Source: DASYXW01 sp035934405
GTDB taxonomy: Bacteria; Acidobacteriota; Terriglobia; UBA7540
DNA length: 38,766 nucleotides
Direction of reading: 5' to 3'
Assembly: GCA_035934405.1 (NCBI GenBank)
Contig: DASYXW010000001.1
Location: forward strand, 1 to 38,766
Part shown: piece by piece, positions 24,730-32,369 of the stretch
Position numbering within the stretch: position 1 is the stretch's first letter
How the letters are laid out: every line of letters begins with the position of its first letter
The notes under the pieces: generated by a model
Seen by the model: the letters and a program-made list of their open reading frames with translations, nothing else
The model's database searches: none
Told to the model about the DNA's origin: nothing
Position numbers and translations under genes: made by a program

Positions 24730-25434
24730 ATGGAGCCGATGAGCGAAAATGCGGAAGGCATTCTGCGAAGAACACCGCTTTTTGCGAGTCTTACGGAAAC
24801 AGAGACGCACGCGCTGGCTGCGCGGGTGATGAAACGACGCTATCATCGAGGCCAGCTCCTGTTTGGCGAAGGCGACCCCTGCACGGGCCTTTTCCTCGTG
24901 GCCGTGGGCAGGGTTCGCATTTTCAAGTTGTCGCCCGCAGGCCGCGAGCAGGTGCTGGCCGTCGAAGGCCCGGGCAGTTCATTTGCAGAGCTGCCGGTGT
25001 TTGACGGCGGCAACTATCCCGCCGCCGCGTCGGCCCTGGAAGACACCGAGGTTCTGTTCATATCGCGTAAGGAGTTCCAGGACTTTTGTCGCGAGCATCC
25101 GGATGTGGCGCTGAAAGTCATTGCGGTGGTCGGCTCGCGGCTGCGCCGCCTGGTCGGAATCATCGAAGAACTGTCGTTCGCGACAGTTCGCCAGCGGCTG
25201 ATTGCTCTCCTGCTGCGCCTGGCCGAAGCGGGCGGCACACCCTCCAAGGAAGGAATACGCTTGGAATTGACCATGAGCCATCAGGATCTTGCGGGGGAGC
25301 TGGGCACTGTCCGGGAGTTGGTTTCGCGGAACTTGAGCCGTCTCCAAGCCGAAGGATTCCTGGAAGTGGACGGTCGTAAGATCATCGTGAAAGACCTGGC
25401 GGGACTGAAGCGCGAGCAGAGCGGCGCCGAATAA
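24730..25434 (+). CDS. Crp/Fnr-family transcription regulator, probable NO-responsive (Dnr/NnrR-like role)
   Basis: A 234-residue protein. The sensor beta-roll (about 15-130) contains RGQLLFGEGDPCTGLFLVAVGRVRIFKL. A long dimerisation helix follows, then a C-terminal winged helix (MSHQDLAGELGTVRELVSRNLSRLQAEGFL). The CRP cAMP-contact Arg-Ser pair is replaced (NYPAAASA) and FNR's N-terminal cluster cysteines are absent, so neither cAMP nor a 4Fe-4S cluster is the likely signal. The recognition helix RELVSR combines Arg-Glu as in CRP with Ser-Arg as in FNR, fitting the TGTGA sites around it. ATG 24730 or 24739 are both possible; family similarity starts just after. Neighbouring RIC and NnrS genes suggest it senses nitric oxide, possibly through heme (inference). 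Confidence 0.85.
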   Translation: MEPMSENAEGILRRTPLFASLTETETHALAARVMKRRYHRGQLLFGEGDPCTGLFLVAVGRVRIFKLSPAGREQVLAVEGPGSSFAELPVFDGGNYPAAASALEDTEVLFISRKEFQDFCREHPDVALKVIAVVGSRLRRLVGIIEELSFATVRQRLIALLLRLAEAGGTPSKEGIRLELTMSHQDLAGELGTVRELVSRNLSRLQAEGFLEVDGRKIIVKDLAGLKREQSGAE

Positions 25435-25469
25435 GATCCCCAAAACTGAGGGACATCTCTTGAGCGGGT

Positions 25470-25512
25470 AGTGACTTTGGTCACTGCGCCAGCGCCCACC
25501 CTCGTCCAAAAT
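25470..25512 (+). promoter_or_regulatory. Activator site and -10 box of the RIC-NnrS operon
   Basis: AGTGACTTTGGTCACT (25470-25485) is a 16-bp palindrome of the Crp/Fnr type. A CAAAAT -10-like hexamer lies at 25507-25512, predicting a start near 25519. The palindrome centre (25477.5) is then at -41.5, the standard class II activator position, and the leader is 17 nt to ATG 25536. Confidence 0.6.
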
Positions 25513-25535
25513 CGGGGTGTATGGCGGAGGTGACC

Positions 25536-26258
25536 ATGAATATCAATAGCGAAACCGCAGTGAAAGAGATTGCTCTCTCGAATCCCGCCGCCAAGCGGAT
25601 TTTGGAGCAGGCTGGCGTGGATTACTGTTGCGGGGGAAGCAAGTCGCTGCACGACGCGTGCGCGCAATCGAGTGTATCGGCAGAGGAGATTCTCAATCGA
25701 CTGCGCGAGAACGTGGAGAAGGTGGGACCCGCTGACGAGAACTGGGCTTCGGCGCCGCTCGGTGAACTGACACGGCATATCGTCGAAAAACACCACCGTT
25801 TCGTTCGCGAAGCGATCCCGCGGATGCGAGCCCTGCTGGCGAAAGTGAAAGGAAGGCACGGAGCCAGCCATCCGGAAATCGGGGAGATCGAAAGGCACTT
25901 TCTCGATCTCGGCCACGAAATGACCATGCACATGCAGAAAGAGGAAATGATCCTCTTTCCTTATATCGATGCCCTGGAGCGCTCGACCGCAGGAAACGAA
26001 ACCCTCGAACCTCCCTTTTTTCAGACAGTGCGAAATCCGATCCAAGCGATGATGAAGGAGCACGATGCCGCTGGTGACTTGTTGCGCGCCATGCGCGATG
26101 CGAGCCGTGGCTACCTCTTGCCGGCCGATGCCTGCATGAGTTATCGCGAACTTTATGAAGGGCTGGAAGCGTTCGAAGCCGACTTGCACACGCACGTGCA
26201 CCTTGAAAATAACATTCTTTTCCCTCGCGCCGTGGAAATGGAAAGCGCCGCGGCGTGA
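25536..26258 (+). CDS. Iron-sulfur cluster repair di-iron protein RIC (ScdA/YtfE family)
   Basis: A 240-residue protein. The N-terminal ScdA domain (1-60) contains VDYCCGGSKSLHDAC with the paired Cys31-Cys32. The C-terminal hemerythrin-like four-helix domain carries metal ligands in RHIVEKHHRF, HMQKEEMILFP, MMKEHDAAG and HVHLENNILFP. RIC proteins repair Fe-S clusters damaged by nitric oxide or peroxide in the cytoplasm. ATG 25536 is chosen because GGAGG sits 5 nt upstream; an in-frame ATG at 25521 lies at the predicted transcription start. It is followed 16 nt later by the NnrS gene. A class II Crp/Fnr-type site lies upstream, which fits control by the regulator encoded 100 nt before it. Confidence 0.93.
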   Translation: MNINSETAVKEIALSNPAAKRILEQAGVDYCCGGSKSLHDACAQSSVSAEEILNRLRENVEKVGPADENWASAPLGELTRHIVEKHHRFVREAIPRMRALLAKVKGRHGASHPEIGEIERHFLDLGHEMTMHMQKEEMILFPYIDALERSTAGNETLEPPFFQTVRNPIQAMMKEHDAAGDLLRAMRDASRGYLLPADACMSYRELYEGLEAFEADLHTHVHLENNILFPRAVEMESAAA

Positions 26259-26274
26259 GCTCAGGAGAGGTGCT

Positions 26275-27645
26275 ATGGCGGTTCCAATACCCGCACCCGT
26301 AGCATCCCCAGAAAGCAAGGGGGTGGCTGTCGTTTCCCCTAACGACTTCATCGAAAGCGCCCGCCGCCGCGAGGCCTCGCTGACGCGTCTGGTCATGGCT
26401 TACGTCAGCTCGGGCCTTGTGTTCATGCTGCTCCCCGGCACGTTTCTGGGCGTGTGGAATCTCCTCCAGATCAGCGGGCGCGAGAGCGTGGCCTCGGTTT
26501 CACCGGCCTGGTTGCAGGCCCACGGCCATGCCCAGGTGTTCGGGTGGATCGGCAGCTTCATTTTCGGCATTGGCTTCTACTCGATTCCGAAGCTGCGCGG
26601 CACGGCGAAACCGGCTTTGGGCGCAGCCTGGGCGTGCTGGGTGATGTGGACGGTTGGGGTCGCAGCGCGCTGGGCCGCCAATGTGTCCGGGTGGCAGTGG
26701 CGGGCGCTGCTGCCGGTTTCCGGTGTTTTAGAGTTGACGGCCCTTCTTGTTTTCTTTTACGCGGTCTCGCGGCACCGGCCGCAGACGTCGGGTAACGGGC
26801 GCTTGGACGCGTGGATTGGGGTGGTGATCACCGCGAGTTTGGGTTTCTTGCTGGTTCTCATCGCGAACCTCGCAGCAACGGTTTATCTTGCCATGCGAGG
26901 AGCGGGTCCGGCGTTGCCGCACATCCTCGATCAGCGCTACCTGGCGCTGATGACGTGGGGATTCCTGGTTCCGTTTATTTGGGGATTCAATGCGAAATGG
27001 ATGCCGGTGTTCCTCGGTCTGAAGCCGCTTCGCTCCAGGCTGCTCTTCAGCGGGCTGGCTGTGAACCTTGGCGGCGTTGCGCTTACGCTTGCCGGATGGG
27101 GCGCTGAAGCGACGGTGCTTTTCGTTGGCGGCGCGGCACTGGCGATTGCAGCGCTGCGGATGTTCGAAGCGCCGCGCCAGGAAGCCAAGACGCGCGGCGT
27201 GCATGCGAGCTTTCCATTTTTCGTTCGCCTCGCCTACGGTTGGCTGCTGGTGGCGGCGCTCCTTGGAGTGGCTGCGGCACGGTGGGACTCGTCCGGCGGC
27301 ATCTGGGGCGCGTCGCGGCACGCCTTGACGGTGGGATTTATTGCGGTGATGGTGATCTCGGTGAGCCAGCGTATCCTGCCGGCGTTTGCAGGAATGCGGC
27401 TATTGTGGAGCACGGGGCTGATGTTTGAAGCGCTCGCGCTGCTCACCACCGGTTGTGCCTTGCGCGTTTTGTGCGAAGTTCTCGCCTATCAGGGTTATGC
27501 CGCCTGGGCGTGGTCCGTGCTGCCGCTTTCGGCAGTCCTCGAGTTGGCCGGGATCACTTGCTTTGCGATCAATATTTTCGGCACATTTATTTTCGAGCCG
27601 AGCCACGCGTATAAACAGGCGCTGGTTATGGGGATGCCTCAATAA
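26275..27645 (+). CDS. NnrS family heme-copper membrane protein (NO response)
   Basis: A 456-residue polytopic membrane protein with about 12 hydrophobic helices. Helix 2 carries HGHAQVFGWIGSFIFGIGFY (His83 and His85), the signature of NnrS proteins, which resemble subunit I of heme-copper oxidases. Further conserved-looking parts are LALMTWGFLVPFIWGFNAKWMPVF and HALTVGFIAVMVISVSQRILPAF. ATG 26275 has CAGGAGAGG 4 nt upstream; the longer upstream frame is a shadow of RIC. NnrS lowers nitric-oxide toxicity, apparently by preventing iron-nitrosyl build-up. It is co-transcribed with RIC. A distant NorB-like oxidase is the alternative, but the length and the motif favour NnrS. Confidence 0.85.
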   Translation: MAVPIPAPVASPESKGVAVVSPNDFIESARRREASLTRLVMAYVSSGLVFMLLPGTFLGVWNLLQISGRESVASVSPAWLQAHGHAQVFGWIGSFIFGIGFYSIPKLRGTAKPALGAAWACWVMWTVGVAARWAANVSGWQWRALLPVSGVLELTALLVFFYAVSRHRPQTSGNGRLDAWIGVVITASLGFLLVLIANLAATVYLAMRGAGPALPHILDQRYLALMTWGFLVPFIWGFNAKWMPVFLGLKPLRSRLLFSGLAVNLGGVALTLAGWGAEATVLFVGGAALAIAALRMFEAPRQEAKTRGVHASFPFFVRLAYGWLLVAALLGVAAARWDSSGGIWGASRHALTVGFIAVMVISVSQRILPAFAGMRLLWSTGLMFEALALLTTGCALRVLCEVLAYQGYAAWAWSVLPLSAVLELAGITCFAINIFGTFIFEPSHAYKQALVMGMPQ

Positions 27646-27652
27646 ATTTCGT

Positions 27653-27670
27653 GGCGGCGCTCCGGCCGCC
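27653..27670 (+). terminator. Hairpin after the NnrS gene
   Basis: GGCGGC-GCTCCG-GCCGCC forms a 6-bp GC stem with a 6-nt loop, followed by TACTACCTTTTG. The modest T-rich tail supports intrinsic termination between the RIC-NnrS operon and the cytochrome promoter. Confidence 0.45.
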
Positions 27671-27761
27671 TACTACCTTTTGCGAACATCAATAGGCTCC
27701 TCCTGAAACGTCCAGGTTAGTCATCCCGAGGATTCGAGTTAGGGCATTTGTCAGCCCAGTC

Positions 27762-27799
27762 TGTGAGCTAAGTCACACGAGGTCGTGATGGGGATCACA
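27762..27799. promoter_or_regulatory. Paired Crp/Fnr-type sites upstream of the cytochrome gene
   Basis: Site one, TGTGAGCTAAGTCACA (27762-27777), has perfect half-sites. Site two, CGTGATGGGGATCACA (27784-27799), has one mismatch. Their centres are 22 bp apart, as upstream of the regulator gene. Site two is centred at 27791.5, about 42.5-44.5 nt before the start predicted from the -10 box downstream, close to the class II activator position. Confidence 0.7.
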
Positions 27800-27821
27800 G
27801 AACCGAATCCGAGGCGGTGCC

Positions 27822-27829
27822 GATATAAA
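27822..27829 (+). promoter_or_regulatory. -10 box of the cytochrome b/c gene
   Basis: GATATAAA contains TATAAA (27824-27829), five of six consensus bases. A start near 27834-27836 would give a leader of about 27 nt before ATG 27862. No -35 box is seen, as expected for an activator-dependent promoter using the sites at 27762-27799. Confidence 0.55.
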
Positions 27830-27861
27830 GGGGCTCTTTGTACGGTCGGGAGGTCTTTGGT

Positions 27862-29979
27862 ATGGACTCATCGCCGAACCATTTGAATGGTTCTGCGCCG
27901 TCCGCGTGTCATAACTATATCAAGGCACACGGAATCCTGGGGTTCGGGTGGATGGGCGGGGTGTTGTTGTTTGCCGCTCTCACCGGCCTGGGAATCTGGC
28001 TCCTTCCCTTCAGCGTCGGCGCACAGATGGCGGTGTTGATGCACACGGCGCTGGGTCTGGCGATCGTCGTTCCTTTCACTCTCTGGCAACTTGAGCACTG
28101 GCTGGCCACGCGCAACGCGCCCTGGCGTTTTCGAAAGTTTTGCGCCTACGCGGGCTTCTGGACTTTAGCCGTCACAACAATTTCAGGCATTGTCCTCACT
28201 TGGGAAGCGATGTTCTCGCTCCTTAGCAGTCACTTCTGGGACCGCGTTCACTTATGGAGCGGACTGCTGTCGCTGCCCTTCATCGCCTATCACGTGTGGC
28301 CCCACAAAGGGAAGCAAGCCGTCAATGGCCCGGCCACCGCGCTCCCCATCGGCAAGCCGGACTATTCCGCAGCGCGCCGGCGGATGTGGGCCGTCTCCGG
28401 AGGAACCGTAGCGGCCCTGCTGCTCGTGCTCGGCGTGGGGACGATCGCCTATCGCTCTCCCGGCTACCGTCATTACAAACTGGCCTCAAACTACAATTGG
28501 ACTTACGGGAAGAACCCGTTTGCTCCCAGTCTGGCAACCACCGAGGACGGCCTGCCGGTGGCGCCCCAGATTATGGCGGGGTCCAAATCTTGCGGCGCGT
28601 CCGGCTGCCACACCGAAATCTACCAGGAATGGCAAGCCAGCGCACACCATTGGGCGGCCCAAGACACGTTCTTCCAGGCCGTCCAGTCCGCCATGATTAA
28701 AGAGGCCGGAGCGCCGGCGACGCGATATTGCGGAGGCTGTCACGATCCTGTCTCCTTGCTCTCCGGTTACAAGGACGCGAGCACCGGAATCTCTGCCCCC
28801 GGATTCAAGCAAGGGGACTCCTGCGTGATCTGTCACTCCATGCGCCGCGTGGACGTGCAAGGCAACGGCAACTACGTTTTCGGCGCTCCGAAACCCTATC
28901 TCTTCGAATACAGCGAGGGTCGATACACCACTGCTGTCGCCCATTTCCTCATCCGCGCCTACCCGCGCCAGCACGATCGGGATTATGACATCACGCTCTC
29001 CCAGAAGCCGGAATCCTGCGCCTCTTGCCACAAGCAGTTCATTGACAAGGAGATCAACCACGTGGGGTGGGTCCAACTCCAAAATCAATACGATGACTGG
29101 AAACACGGCAAGTGGAACGCTGACCCGGACCCCGCGTACCGCTTGCGCTGCCAGCAGTGCCACATGTATTACCGAGCGGCCCCAAGCCTCGCCACCGCGG
29201 ACCCCTATGACCTCAAGATCGGGCTGGGGTTGAAGCACCGTAGCCACTGGTTCGCCGGCGGCAACCAGACAATGCCAGAGATGATTTCGTCACCCGACGC
29301 GGCCGGCCAGACACGTCGAGTTGAGGAGTGGCTGCACGGCCAGCGCGTGATTCCCGAGATCGCGAGCATCTGGCCCGCTGGACCCGTTCTGCCCATCAAG
29401 ATCGTTGCTCCGTCATCCGCGCGCCCGGGCGAGCGTATCGAGTTCCGCGCCGTGATCTCCAACAACAAGGCCGGACACAGCTTCCCCACCGGCCCGCTCG
29501 ACCTCATTCGCGCCTGGGTCGAGGTGGTGGTCAAGGACGGGACGGGACGGGAAATCTACCACTCCGGAAAACTGACTGAGCAAAACCACGTTGAGCCGGG
29601 TTCTTTCGTCCTCAAGGCCGTTGGAGTCAATCCCGAGGGCCAGGAGATTATCCGCCACGACCTCTGGCATTATGTGGGCGCAAAATATAAGCGAGCGGTT
29701 TTTCCAGGCTACTCCGATATGTACGAATACGACTTGAAGGTGCCTCAAGACGCCCACGGCCCGCTCCAGGTCACGGCACGGTTGCGCTATCGCAAGGCCA
29801 ACCAGTACTTCATGGATTTTTCATTTCCCGGCCAACACCTCGCGGCTCCGATCACGGACATTTCCTCCGACCGGGTTGAGATTCCCTTGGTTGCCGGTAA
29901 TACGAGCCGTGCCGCCTCGCATCTCGCGCCCGCTCGTGAGGGCGCAACCCGCCCGCCACAAGCCCCGGGTGGCCGATGA
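27862..29979 (+). CDS. Membrane cytochrome b fused to pentaheme cytochrome c (c554-like)
   Basis: A 705-residue fusion. Residues 1-200 hold about five membrane helices. Histidines in helices 2 and 4 (MHTALGLAI, WQLEHW, RVHLWSG, IAYHVWPH) could bind b hemes. The periplasmic part has five c-heme motifs: CGASGCH at 244 (an unusual CX4CH), CGGCH at 290, CVICH at 321, CASCH at 386 and CQQCH at 430. A beta-rich C-terminal domain follows. The pattern resembles cytochrome c554-type multiheme proteins, some of which act on nitric oxide or hydroxylamine. ATG 27862 is chosen for GGGAGG 8 nt upstream; an in-frame TTG at 27838 lies at the predicted transcript start. It may pass electrons from quinol to an NO-related periplasmic acceptor (inference). 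Its stop overlaps the next gene by 4 nt. Confidence 0.8.
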   Translation: MDSSPNHLNGSAPSACHNYIKAHGILGFGWMGGVLLFAALTGLGIWLLPFSVGAQMAVLMHTALGLAIVVPFTLWQLEHWLATRNAPWRFRKFCAYAGFWTLAVTTISGIVLTWEAMFSLLSSHFWDRVHLWSGLLSLPFIAYHVWPHKGKQAVNGPATALPIGKPDYSAARRRMWAVSGGTVAALLLVLGVGTIAYRSPGYRHYKLASNYNWTYGKNPFAPSLATTEDGLPVAPQIMAGSKSCGASGCHTEIYQEWQASAHHWAAQDTFFQAVQSAMIKEAGAPATRYCGGCHDPVSLLSGYKDASTGISAPGFKQGDSCVICHSMRRVDVQGNGNYVFGAPKPYLFEYSEGRYTTAVAHFLIRAYPRQHDRDYDITLSQKPESCASCHKQFIDKEINHVGWVQLQNQYDDWKHGKWNADPDPAYRLRCQQCHMYYRAAPSLATADPYDLKIGLGLKHRSHWFAGGNQTMPEMISSPDAAGQTRRVEEWLHGQRVIPEIASIWPAGPVLPIKIVAPSSARPGERIEFRAVISNNKAGHSFPTGPLDLIRAWVEVVVKDGTGREIYHSGKLTEQNHVEPGSFVLKAVGVNPEGQEIIRHDLWHYVGAKYKRAVFPGYSDMYEYDLKVPQDAHGPLQVTARLRYRKANQYFMDFSFPGQHLAAPITDISSDRVEIPLVAGNTSRAASHLAPAREGATRPPQAPGGR

Positions 29980-31724
29980 ACCGTCGCGCCTTCACGGTGC
30001 TCGGCGTGGGACTGCTCGCCGACGTCTTCAGCGCCTGTTCCAAGAAAGCTCCGCCGCAGCATCAGGCCCAGGTGTTCGACAGTCAGGCGCGTCATCTCGC
30101 CGGCGCTGGCCCCGGGATTGTTTTCACCGATGTAACGGACGAGGCGGGCATCCACTTTGTCCACTCGCGGGGCCAGCGCACGCACCAGCTCCCCGAGGAC
30201 ATGGGCTCGGGGGCAGCCTGGGGCGATTACGACAACGACGGATTCCCTGATCTCTACCTGGTGAACCAACCCGGACCCTGGGGGGCGCACGCTGGCCCCG
30301 ACGCCCCGGCGTGCGTCCTTTACCACAACAACCGCGACGGCACCTTTACCGACGTCACTGAGCCGGCCGGCGTGGCCAATCGTGGCGGGTACGGTATGGG
30401 CGCGGCCTGGGGGGACTACGATAACGATGGGTTCCTCGACCTGTATGTGACGAACTATGGCCGGTCAGTGCTTTACCACAACAACGGCAATGGCACTTTT
30501 ACCGATGTGACGGACCGCGCCGGCGTGGCGAACAACCTTTGGGGAATGACGCCCCTGTGGTTCGACTACGACAACGACGGCTACCTGGACCTCTACGTCC
30601 CCAACTACGTGAACTACAACCTTCGAGGTGTGCCGGTGGGCGCCACGGCAGCACAGTATGGCGTCAACGTTCCCTTCACGCTCAATCCGGCCTCGTTCAA
30701 GGCGCTTCCCAATCGCCTCTATCACAACAACCGCAATGGGACCTTTACTGACGTTGCCGGCAGGTTGGGCGTGGCGGATGCCGCCGGACGCAGCCTGGTG
30801 GCTGCCTTTGCAGACTTCCGCTTTCAAGGTTTTCCCGACCTGTACGTGGGCAACGACATCTCGGATAACCGAATGTTTCAGAACCTCGGCCGCGGGCGAT
30901 TCCTGGATATCAGTGCGTCATCCTGGACCGAAGAGAATCGAGGAACGATGGGCATTGCCATCGGCGATTTCGACGGCGATGGCGACAATGACATGTTCCT
31001 GACCCATTGGGTGAGCCAGGCCGACGCCCTTTACCAGAACCTTTGGGCCGAGCAGCAGCATCGCGGCCTGCTGCACTTCGAGGACGTCGCTGACCTCTAC
31101 GGCGTCGGCTCCATCTCCATGCCCGTGGTCGGGTGGGGCACGTTCTTTTTTGACTTTGACAACGATGGCAATCTCGACCTGCTGGTGGTCAACGGGTCAA
31201 CCCTGGAGGACAAAGGGGACACGACCAAGTTGATCGCGGAAGCTCCGTTCCTGTTCTGGTCGAAGGGCCAGACGGGCTTCTACGACCTCGCCCGCTCGGG
31301 TGCGGCCGGCAGCGCCTTGCAGCAACGGCGCATCGCGCGCGGCGCTGCCTATGCCGACTACGACGGTGATGGTGACCTGGATGTCATCATCACCACCAAC
31401 CACGGCGCGCCCATACTGCTTCGCAACGACGGCGGCAATCGCAATCACTGGCTGGCGATTCACTTGACCGGAACCAAAAGTAATCGGCAGGGCTTGGGCG
31501 CCAAGCTCGCTCTCGAAGCGGGCGGAAAGCGCTCCTATCGAGAGTATGGGGTCGGAACCTCCTACCTTTCTCAATCCGCGCCTGAGGCATGGTTTGGCCT
31601 TGGCCAGTCCCAGCGCGCTGAATCCCTCACGGTGAGCTGGCCAAGTGGTACACGGCAGGAATTTGCCAACCTTCCCGCCAATCGAGTGCTAACTATTACA
31701 GAAGGTCAGGATAAATGGCAGTAA
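29976..31724 (+). CDS. FG-GAP/VCBS repeat lipoprotein with C-terminal ASPIC/UnbV domain (CRTAC1-like)
   Basis: A 582-residue exported protein. The start MNRRAFTVLGVGLLADVFSAC gives a signal with a possible lipobox Cys. At least six Asp-rich calcium-binding repeats follow: DYDNDGFPDLYLVN, DYDNDGFLDLYVTN, DYDNDGYLDLYVPN, DFDGDGDNDMFLTH, DFDNDGNLDLLVVN and DYDGDGDLDVIITT. These form a beta-propeller. The C-terminal ~90 residues are an ASPIC/UnbV domain (NRQGLGAKLALEAGG, VSWPSGTRQEFANLPAN). The start overlaps the cytochrome stop by 4 nt (ATGA), so the two are translated together and probably act together outside the inner membrane. A biochemical role for such CRTAC1-like proteins is not established. 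Confidence 0.85.
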   Translation: MNRRAFTVLGVGLLADVFSACSKKAPPQHQAQVFDSQARHLAGAGPGIVFTDVTDEAGIHFVHSRGQRTHQLPEDMGSGAAWGDYDNDGFPDLYLVNQPGPWGAHAGPDAPACVLYHNNRDGTFTDVTEPAGVANRGGYGMGAAWGDYDNDGFLDLYVTNYGRSVLYHNNGNGTFTDVTDRAGVANNLWGMTPLWFDYDNDGYLDLYVPNYVNYNLRGVPVGATAAQYGVNVPFTLNPASFKALPNRLYHNNRNGTFTDVAGRLGVADAAGRSLVAAFADFRFQGFPDLYVGNDISDNRMFQNLGRGRFLDISASSWTEENRGTMGIAIGDFDGDGDNDMFLTHWVSQADALYQNLWAEQQHRGLLHFEDVADLYGVGSISMPVVGWGTFFFDFDNDGNLDLLVVNGSTLEDKGDTTKLIAEAPFLFWSKGQTGFYDLARSGAAGSALQQRRIARGAAYADYDGDGDLDVIITTNHGAPILLRNDGGNRNHWLAIHLTGTKSNRQGLGAKLALEAGGKRSYREYGVGTSYLSQSAPEAWFGLGQSQRAESLTVSWPSGTRQEFANLPANRVLTITEGQDKWQ

Positions 31725-31745
31725 CGCAACTGTCGTTTCCCGCCC

Positions 31746-31799
31746 CTCTGCTTGACATCGCCCCTGCCCGGCGATATGTTCGCCGCCGGGTCATAAGTG
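31746..31799 (+). repeat. 54-bp direct repeat, copy 1
   Basis: This copy begins CTCTGCTTGACATCGCC and ends GTCATAAGTG. It matches the copy at 32235-32288 at all but one position (C/T). It contains an imperfect inverted repeat CCCGGCG-ATATGTT-CGCCGCCGGG. Confidence 0.85.
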
Positions 31800-32054
31800 A
31801 AGCGCAGATCGCTACACGACAGGTGTGAATGGGACGGCGGCGGGAGCGGTGTTTTAGCAATTTTACCGGCGAATCTGCGGCGGCTGCCGGACGAGTGGCG
31901 TATACATTGCCCTCCATCTGTGCGTCAGCCATCGACCTGTGCTTAGCCATCGACCGGCTTGTTTGATCGTACTTGTAGTCTTCAGTTCGCAGAGCGCAGC
32001 TACTGCGCCAGCCTGCCCGGCCCGCGCGTCTGCTTGACGTCACGGCCGGCGCTC

Positions 32055-32082
32055 TGGAGTGCGGTAGCTTGCTACCGCTTTC
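32055..32082 (+). repeat. Palindromic repeat module, left arm
   Basis: The arm contains the perfect hairpin GCGGTAGC-TT-GCTACCGC (32061-32078). It is followed just outside by a second small palindrome CGAGC-TT-GCTCG. The arm is repeated in inverted orientation at 32174-32201, with stem-preserving changes. Confidence 0.75.
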
Positions 32083-32173
32083 GCACCACGAGCTTGCTCG
32101 CGGACTTACTTCGGGCGCAGACTCACGGCCAGCCCAGTCACCGGATGGTGCCGGGCCAGCAAGCTGGCCGGCT

Positions 32174-32201
32174 GAAAGCGGCGTCAAGCCGCCGCACTCC
32201 A
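32174..32201 (-). repeat. Palindromic repeat module, right arm (inverted)
   Basis: Read on the minus strand this 28-nt arm matches the left arm at 23 of 28 positions. Two of the stem base pairs differ in a compensating way (T-A to C-G and A-T to G-C). Beside it lies CCAGC-AA-GCTGG, matching the second hairpin of the left arm. Confidence 0.75.
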
Positions 32202-32234
32202 AGGCGTTCCGCGCAGCTTTATAGTGCCCGCCCG

Positions 32235-32288
32235 CTCTGCTTGACATCGCCTCTGCCCGGCGATATGTTCGCCGCCGGGTCATAAGTG
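32235..32288 (+). repeat. 54-bp direct repeat, copy 2
   Basis: This second copy of the 31746-31799 repeat differs at one position. The two copies bracket the palindromic modules, so the ~490-nt block has the form of a unit flanked by direct repeats. Confidence 0.85.
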
Positions 32289-32369
32289 GACGTACAGAGA
32301 TGTGTGAATAGGCTAATCTGAGAGAGATAGGCCGCAGAGTTGTTCTCTTGCCCCTCCTATTGCAGGAAA

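Larger units (their letters stand above)
31725..32369. other. Repeat-filled intergenic region
   Basis: No credible gene is present in these 645 nt. The region contains two 54-bp direct repeats, a pair of inverted arms each with small hairpins, and a short direct repeat AGCCATCGACC near 31927-31955. A partial further copy of the 54-bp repeat (TCTGCTTGACGTCACGGCC) lies near 32029. It looks like a landing zone for repetitive palindromic elements. Confidence 0.6.
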
